DNA from: Acetatifactor sp.
GTDB lineage: Bacteria; Bacillota; Clostridia; Lachnospirales; Lachnospiraceae
NCBI GenBank assembly: GCA_024695935.1
Contig: JAILHH010000041.1
Location: 1-64,000, forward strand
Length of the DNA: 64,000 nt
Direction: 5' to 3'
The notes under the pieces were generated by a model. It worked only from the letters and a program-made list of their open reading frames with translations. It did no database searches and had not been told where the DNA came from. Position 1 is the stretch's first letter, and the number at the start of each line of letters is the position of its first letter. Positions 60,723 through 64,000 of this stretch are shown in pieces. The translations under genes and the position numbers were made by a program.

Positions 60723-62180
60723 TTATTCCTGCTGGAAACTGTCCTGTAGCTTCTCCGAGCTATCCTTAATATTGTCGATGTAACTGTTAACGCTTCTGAT
60801 GTCGTTTTGCTGTTCTGTCTGAAGTGCGATGAGTTCTTCGGCTGTTGCAGTGTACTCCTCAGCGATAGCGGCTGTGCTTTGAACATTGTTCTTTACTTCG
60901 CCTACCAGCTTGTCGATCTTTTCGATCATGATGTTCTGATTGTGGATGCCTTCCTGCATCTTGTTAACCTGCTCTGCCATATCGGAGAATGCAGAGAGTG
61001 TAGTGCGTATCTTTTGTGAACTCTCGACTGCCAGGTTGTTACCATTGTCAACGGAAGAGATAACCTCATCGATTCTCTCCTTTAAGCCTGTGACAACAGT
61101 TTCGATCTGATCCGTTGTTACCTTGGTCTCCTCAGCAAGCTTTCTGACCTCCTCGGCAACGACCGCAAATCCGCGGCCTGCTTCACCTGCTCTTGCTGCC
61201 TCGATGGAAGCGTTCAAAGCCAGGAGATTAGTCTGGGAGGAAATGTTCTTTATCTGAGCAAGAACCTCGATGATCTCCTCCATCTGCTGTGCAAAATCAG
61301 AAACCGTTTCCTTTGCGGAATCGATGGCGGTACGTACATCATTTATCAGATTCTCTGAGCTTTCAAGCTCGGTTCTGTTCTCTGAAGTACTGGTTAAGAG
61401 CTTCTTTGAAAGGTCTTCAATGTCACCGCTGACAGCAACCGTATCCGAAACGTGGTTCTGGATTCCTGCCATTGCGGAGTTGATATCCGACATGTTTTGT
61501 ACCTGAACATCGGCACCCTTTTCGATCTCTAAGAGAGACTGGCTCAAATTGTCGATCTTTGCGGTGATGCTGCCTGTAGCATCGCGGACACTTCCCACTT
61601 CGCTGTTCAGGCTCTTTGTCATGGAGTAGATGTTGTCTACGGCTTTTTGTCTGTCTTCCTCAAATGCGGCAGCCTTTTCCTGCTCTTCATGCATCCACTG
61701 AACCATCTTGTAGATCAAATATTCAATGGTAACAAGACAGAAGAAGTGTGCGATGAAAACTGTGATGCCAAGGTCACCACCCAGAACATTCAAAGGTGTG
61801 GCAAACTGCATTATCAGCGTGACCACATCCAGAATTATGGATATGATCCTGATACTCTTTAAATTGAAATAGAGTCCGGAAAACATTACCGTCATAGCGA
61901 TTTCTATGATAAAGTAGCTGGTTCCTCCGCTCATTATATTAAAGATCACTATAGCGATAAAGAAAGTGGTTGGAATCGCAACTGAGTTGATCTCAGCTTT
62001 TTTGACCAGTTTGATGATGGCAAATGTAACTCCCCATGCCACAATGCACATCACAGCGGCCGTGATTCCGAGTGTAACGCTTTTTATAAATGATTGCAGG
62101 GCACAAATTGTGCCAAAGAAAAGAAATAGTGAGAAGACGACCTTATCGGCCCTTACTCGGGTTTTGTCTGAATTTTCCAT
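60723..62180 (-). CDS. Methyl-accepting chemotaxis protein without extracellular sensor
   Basis: 485 residues from the ATG at 62180 (AAAAGGGG upstream). About six membrane segments in the first ~165 residues with only short loops, then a cytoplasmic signalling coiled coil with the invariant hairpin tip near [21 protein letters not shown]. There is no HAMP domain or periplasmic ligand domain, so it may sense membrane state or an intracellular cue. No other che genes are nearby. Confidence 0.92.
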   Translation of the reverse strand: MENSDKTRVRADKVVFSLFLFFGTICALQSFIKSVTLGITAAVMCIVAWGVTFAIIKLVKKAEINSVAIPTTFFIAIVIFNIMSGGTSYFIIEIAMTVMFSGLYFNLKSIRIISIILDVVTLIMQFATPLNVLGGDLGITVFIAHFFCLVTIEYLIYKMVQWMHEEQEKAAAFEEDRQKAVDNIYSMTKSLNSEVGSVRDATGSITAKIDNLSQSLLEIEKGADVQVQNMSDINSAMAGIQNHVSDTVAVSGDIEDLSKKLLTSTSENRTELESSENLINDVRTAIDSAKETVSDFAQQMEEIIEVLAQIKNISSQTNLLALNASIEAARAGEAGRGFAVVAEEVRKLAEETKVTTDQIETVVTGLKERIDEVISSVDNGNNLAVESSQKIRTTLSAFSDMAEQVNKMQEGIHNQNIMIEKIDKLVGEVKNNVQSTAAIAEEYTATAEELIALQTEQQNDIRSVNSYIDNIKDSSEKLQDSFQQE

Positions 62181-62214
62181 GTAATTACCCCTTTTCTGTA
62201 AGATTTGTAAAACT

Positions 62215-62243
62215 ATAATAGCACACGGGGGTGAATTATTCAA
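62215..62243 (-). promoter_or_regulatory. Sigma-A promoter of the chemoreceptor gene
   Basis: On the minus strand TTGAAT (62238-62243), 17 bp, TATTAT (62215-62220), 35 bp before the start codon. It reads as a housekeeping promoter; no flagellar sigma motif was seen. Confidence 0.7.
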
Positions 62244-62330
62244 TTTCTTGAAGAAAATTTTTGACGAAAAAATAAGAAAATAATGTTGGAAAAAGAATTA
62301 TCCGGGTCATTTTAAGGCAGTTGTTCCTGT

Positions 62331-63296
62331 CTATACCTGTGCAGAATGATATTCCTTCATGCGCTCATAGTATTCGCTTGGGACAAAGAGCCTGCCCATG
62401 CCGGTTCCAAGGTCGATATTTGCCTTGTTTGCGCCGTGAAAATCACTGCCTCCCGATATGAAAAGATCATATTTTTTGGCGAGGGCAAAGATGTTCCGCT
62501 CGTCGCCACGGTTGTAGGTGCTGTAAAGAGCCTCAATGCCCAAAAGTCCGGCTTCCTTTAAACAGCTAACCAGGGTGTTTAAGCGGTCCTTTGACATGTG
62601 ATACAAAACAGGATGAGCGAGGATGGGGATGCCACCGGCGGAGAGGATGAGTGAGATAGCCTTTTCGGGCGTGATCTTCTCGCGGGGCACGAAAAATGGA
62701 GCATGGTCGCCGATAAATCTGTCGAAGGCTTCCGGAATGCTCTTAACGTAGCCCTTCTCCATCAAAAGTCTCGCATAGTGGGCTCTGGTCACCACGATGT
62801 CCTTGCCGGCGGGAGAGGAGCCTGAAAATCTTTCCATGAGTTCCTCGTAGGAAAATGGATAACCGGCCTTAGTCAGGAGGGAGCAGATCTTCTTGTTTCG
62901 GTTGATCCTGGATTCCACAAATTCGGTGAGATATTCATTGAATTCTTTGGATCTGTGATCTATAAAAAGACCAACGATGTGGACGTCCTTTCCCTCATAT
63001 TCAGTAGAAAGCTCTATCCCCGGTACAATCTCAGGAATAGCACCGGAGCCGGAACCACATGAAAAAACACCGAAGTTATCCTCTTCGGTGCCTTTTCCTA
63101 AATTCACATTTGAATCAATATCAGCTTTAACCAGAAAATCCCTGCGTGCAAGCGCTTCATCGATCCCGGCCACGGAGTCGTGGTCGGTGATGGCAACAGC
63201 TGCGAGACCTTTGGACATGGCAAGATCCACGATTTCTGAAGGTGTCAAAGTTCCGTCTGAAAAGGTTGTATGCACATGTAAATCCACAGCTCTCAT
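62331..63296 (-). CDS. PHP domain phosphoesterase (RNase AM/YciV-like)
   Basis: 321 residues. PHP metal ligands DLHVHTTFSDG, ITDHDSVAG, ELSTE, HPVLYH and GSDFHG are in order. YciV/TrpH-type proteins of this build are 5'-3' exonucleases or nucleotide phosphatases. About 60 residues between the first and third motifs (DSNVNLGKGTEEDNFGVF) look like a disordered insert. 20 bp downstream of the ABC-F gene, so probably co-transcribed. Confidence 0.9.
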   Translation of the reverse strand: MRAVDLHVHTTFSDGTLTPSEIVDLAMSKGLAAVAITDHDSVAGIDEALARRDFLVKADIDSNVNLGKGTEEDNFGVFSCGSGSGAIPEIVPGIELSTEYEGKDVHIVGLFIDHRSKEFNEYLTEFVESRINRNKKICSLLTKAGYPFSYEELMERFSGSSPAGKDIVVTRAHYARLLMEKGYVKSIPEAFDRFIGDHAPFFVPREKITPEKAISLILSAGGIPILAHPVLYHMSKDRLNTLVSCLKEAGLLGIEALYSTYNRGDERNIFALAKKYDLFISGGSDFHGANKANIDLGTGMGRLFVPSEYYERMKEYHSAQV

Positions 63297-63316
63297 AGGA
63301 TTCTCCTTAATACAGA

Positions 63317-64000
63317 TTAGTTGTTGTCGTCCTCTTTGTCAGCGGTAAATACGGTACGCTTTCTGGCCATCTCGTCGCTTGCAAGGTACTCGTCGTAGGT
63401 TGTGATCTTGTCGATCAGTGAACCGTCGGGAAGGATCTCCATGATGCGGTTTGCGGTGGTCTGTACGAACTGGTGGTCATGGCATGAGAAAAGTGCCACA
63501 CCGGGGTACTTGATAAGGCCGTTGTTCAGCGCAGTGATGGACTCCATGTCGAGGTGGTTTGTGGGCTCATCCAGGATGAGGCAGTTGGCGCCGGAGATCA
63601 TCATCTTTGAGAGAAGACATCTTACCTTTTCACCACCGGAGAGAACCTTTACCTTCTTTACACCATCCTCGCCTGCAAAGAGCATACGTCCGAGAAATCC
63701 GCGGACATAGGTCACATCCTTTACGGGAGAGTAGCCTGTGAGCCAGTCTGTGATAGTAAGGTCATTGTCAAACTCCTCGGTATTATCCTTGGGGAAGTAA
63801 GCCTGTGATGTGGTGACGCCCCATTTGTAGGTTCCCTCATCAGGCTCCATGTTGCCGGAGAGGATCTGGAAGAGAGTGGTCTTTGCGATCTCGTTTCCGC
63901 CTACGAAAGCGATCTTGTCGTCGTGACCTACCACAAATGAGATATTGTTAAGCACCTTTTCGCCGTTGATGGTCTTTGAGAGATTGGTAACCTCCAAAAC
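63317..64000 (-). CDS. ABC-F family ATPase, C-terminal part (gene continues past the window)
   Basis: The visible 227 codons are the second nucleotide-binding domain of an ABC-F protein: EVTNLSKTINGEKVLNNISF at the edge, signature VLSGGEKVRCLLSKMM, Walker B NCLILDEPTNHLDMES, and the H-loop SCHDHQF. The Walker A is GGNEIAKTT, where GPNGAGKST-like sequence is expected; the Ala-Lys-Thr-Thr is unusual but the lysine is kept. ABC-F proteins act on ribosomes. The frame is open to the end of the window, so the start lies outside. Confidence 0.88.
   Translation of the reverse strand, partial: VLEVTNLSKTINGEKVLNNISFVVGHDDKIAFVGGNEIAKTTLFQILSGNMEPDEGTYKWGVTTSQAYFPKDNTEEFDNDLTITDWLTGYSPVKDVTYVRGFLGRMLFAGEDGVKKVKVLSGGEKVRCLLSKMMISGANCLILDEPTNHLDMESITALNNGLIKYPGVALFSCHDHQFVQTTANRIMEILPDGSLIDKITTYDEYLASDEMARKRTVFTADKEDDNN

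Overview
The window reads as a chromosomal segment of an anaerobic, low-to-moderate GC Firmicute, most likely a Lachnospiraceae member of the Butyrivibrio/Roseburia kind. This is inferred from gene content and order: dgt-dnaG-rpoD-trmK, a class A RNase P RNA, pyrB with a separate pyrI, CmpB-type membrane protein, DUF3737, DUF6809 and DUF3990 proteins, and a Gram-positive glycan locus with a YesN-like sensor regulator and a CUT1 importer lacking its own ATPase. No phage, IS element, rRNA operon or CRISPR array was seen. The only sign of a mobile element is a truncated DUF6809 remnant at the left edge.

Layout. 1-1.5 kb: remnant ORF, a palindrome array, a low-molecular-weight protein tyrosine phosphatase, tRNA-Leu(CAG) and a 115-bp dispersed repeat. 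1.6-5.4 kb: VWA protein, MoxR-like AAA ATPase and leucine-rich repeat protein. 5.6-12.1 kb: carB, DUF3990, a stand-alone FakA C-terminal-like domain, a MalY/PatB aminotransferase and a DUF3737 beta-helix protein. 12.5-18.9 kb: dgt-dnaG-rpoD, then trmK and a TGS-uridine kinase-like protein. 18.9-21 kb: RNase P RNA, a second array and a membrane-anchored trypsin-like protease. 21-24 kb: a probable zinc operon under a Zur/Fur-like palindrome, with a CobW GTPase carrying a very long Cys/His/Asp tract and a second CobW-DUF1980 fusion. 24-27.8 kb: CmpB-type membrane protein, pyrBI, nitroreductase, PH-domain protein. 27.9-32 kb: a folate operon, folC-folE-HD-folP-folBK. 32-35.4 kb: DUF5050 protein, a zinc-type ArsR repressor, acyl-CoA synthetase. 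35.6-42.1 kb: a third array, a chorismate mutase-DUF815 fusion, ppx, ppk, maf. 42.2-43.4 kb: a small acidic protein and a dUTPase with an N-terminal MshEN-like domain. 43.6-58.7 kb: a beta-glucan utilisation locus. 58.7-64 kb, mostly minus strand: second copy of the dispersed repeat, DUF362, a fourth array, a chemoreceptor, a PHP phosphoesterase and the end of an ABC-F gene.

The glucan locus works as a unit. A secreted GH16 enzyme and a second secreted TIM-barrel protein, both carrying related beta-sandwich modules, would act outside the cell. A lipoprotein and two permeases would import the oligosaccharides, a GH94 phosphorylase would cleave them to sugar 1-phosphate, and a phosphohexomutase would feed glycolysis. 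A two-TM AraC-type regulator would sense the substrate.

The strongest unexplained signal is a set of four intergenic arrays (366-587, 19535-20009, 35613-35938, 60119-60579). They hold 26 palindromic 36-37 bp units, each with inverted arms of TACAGT plus a T-run (or ACAGCG in the first array). All 22 start-to-start intervals fall close to whole multiples of the DNA helical repeat (41, 51-53, 61-63, 73-74, 84 bp). I know of no described element with this geometry. It looks like DNA built to place many copies of a dimeric protein on one helical face, with phased A-tracts. Other candidates for new biology are the MshEN-dUTPase fusion, the chorismate mutase-DUF815 fusion ahead of polyphosphate genes, the Cys/His/Asp-rich CobW, and an HD phosphohydrolase inside the folate operon.
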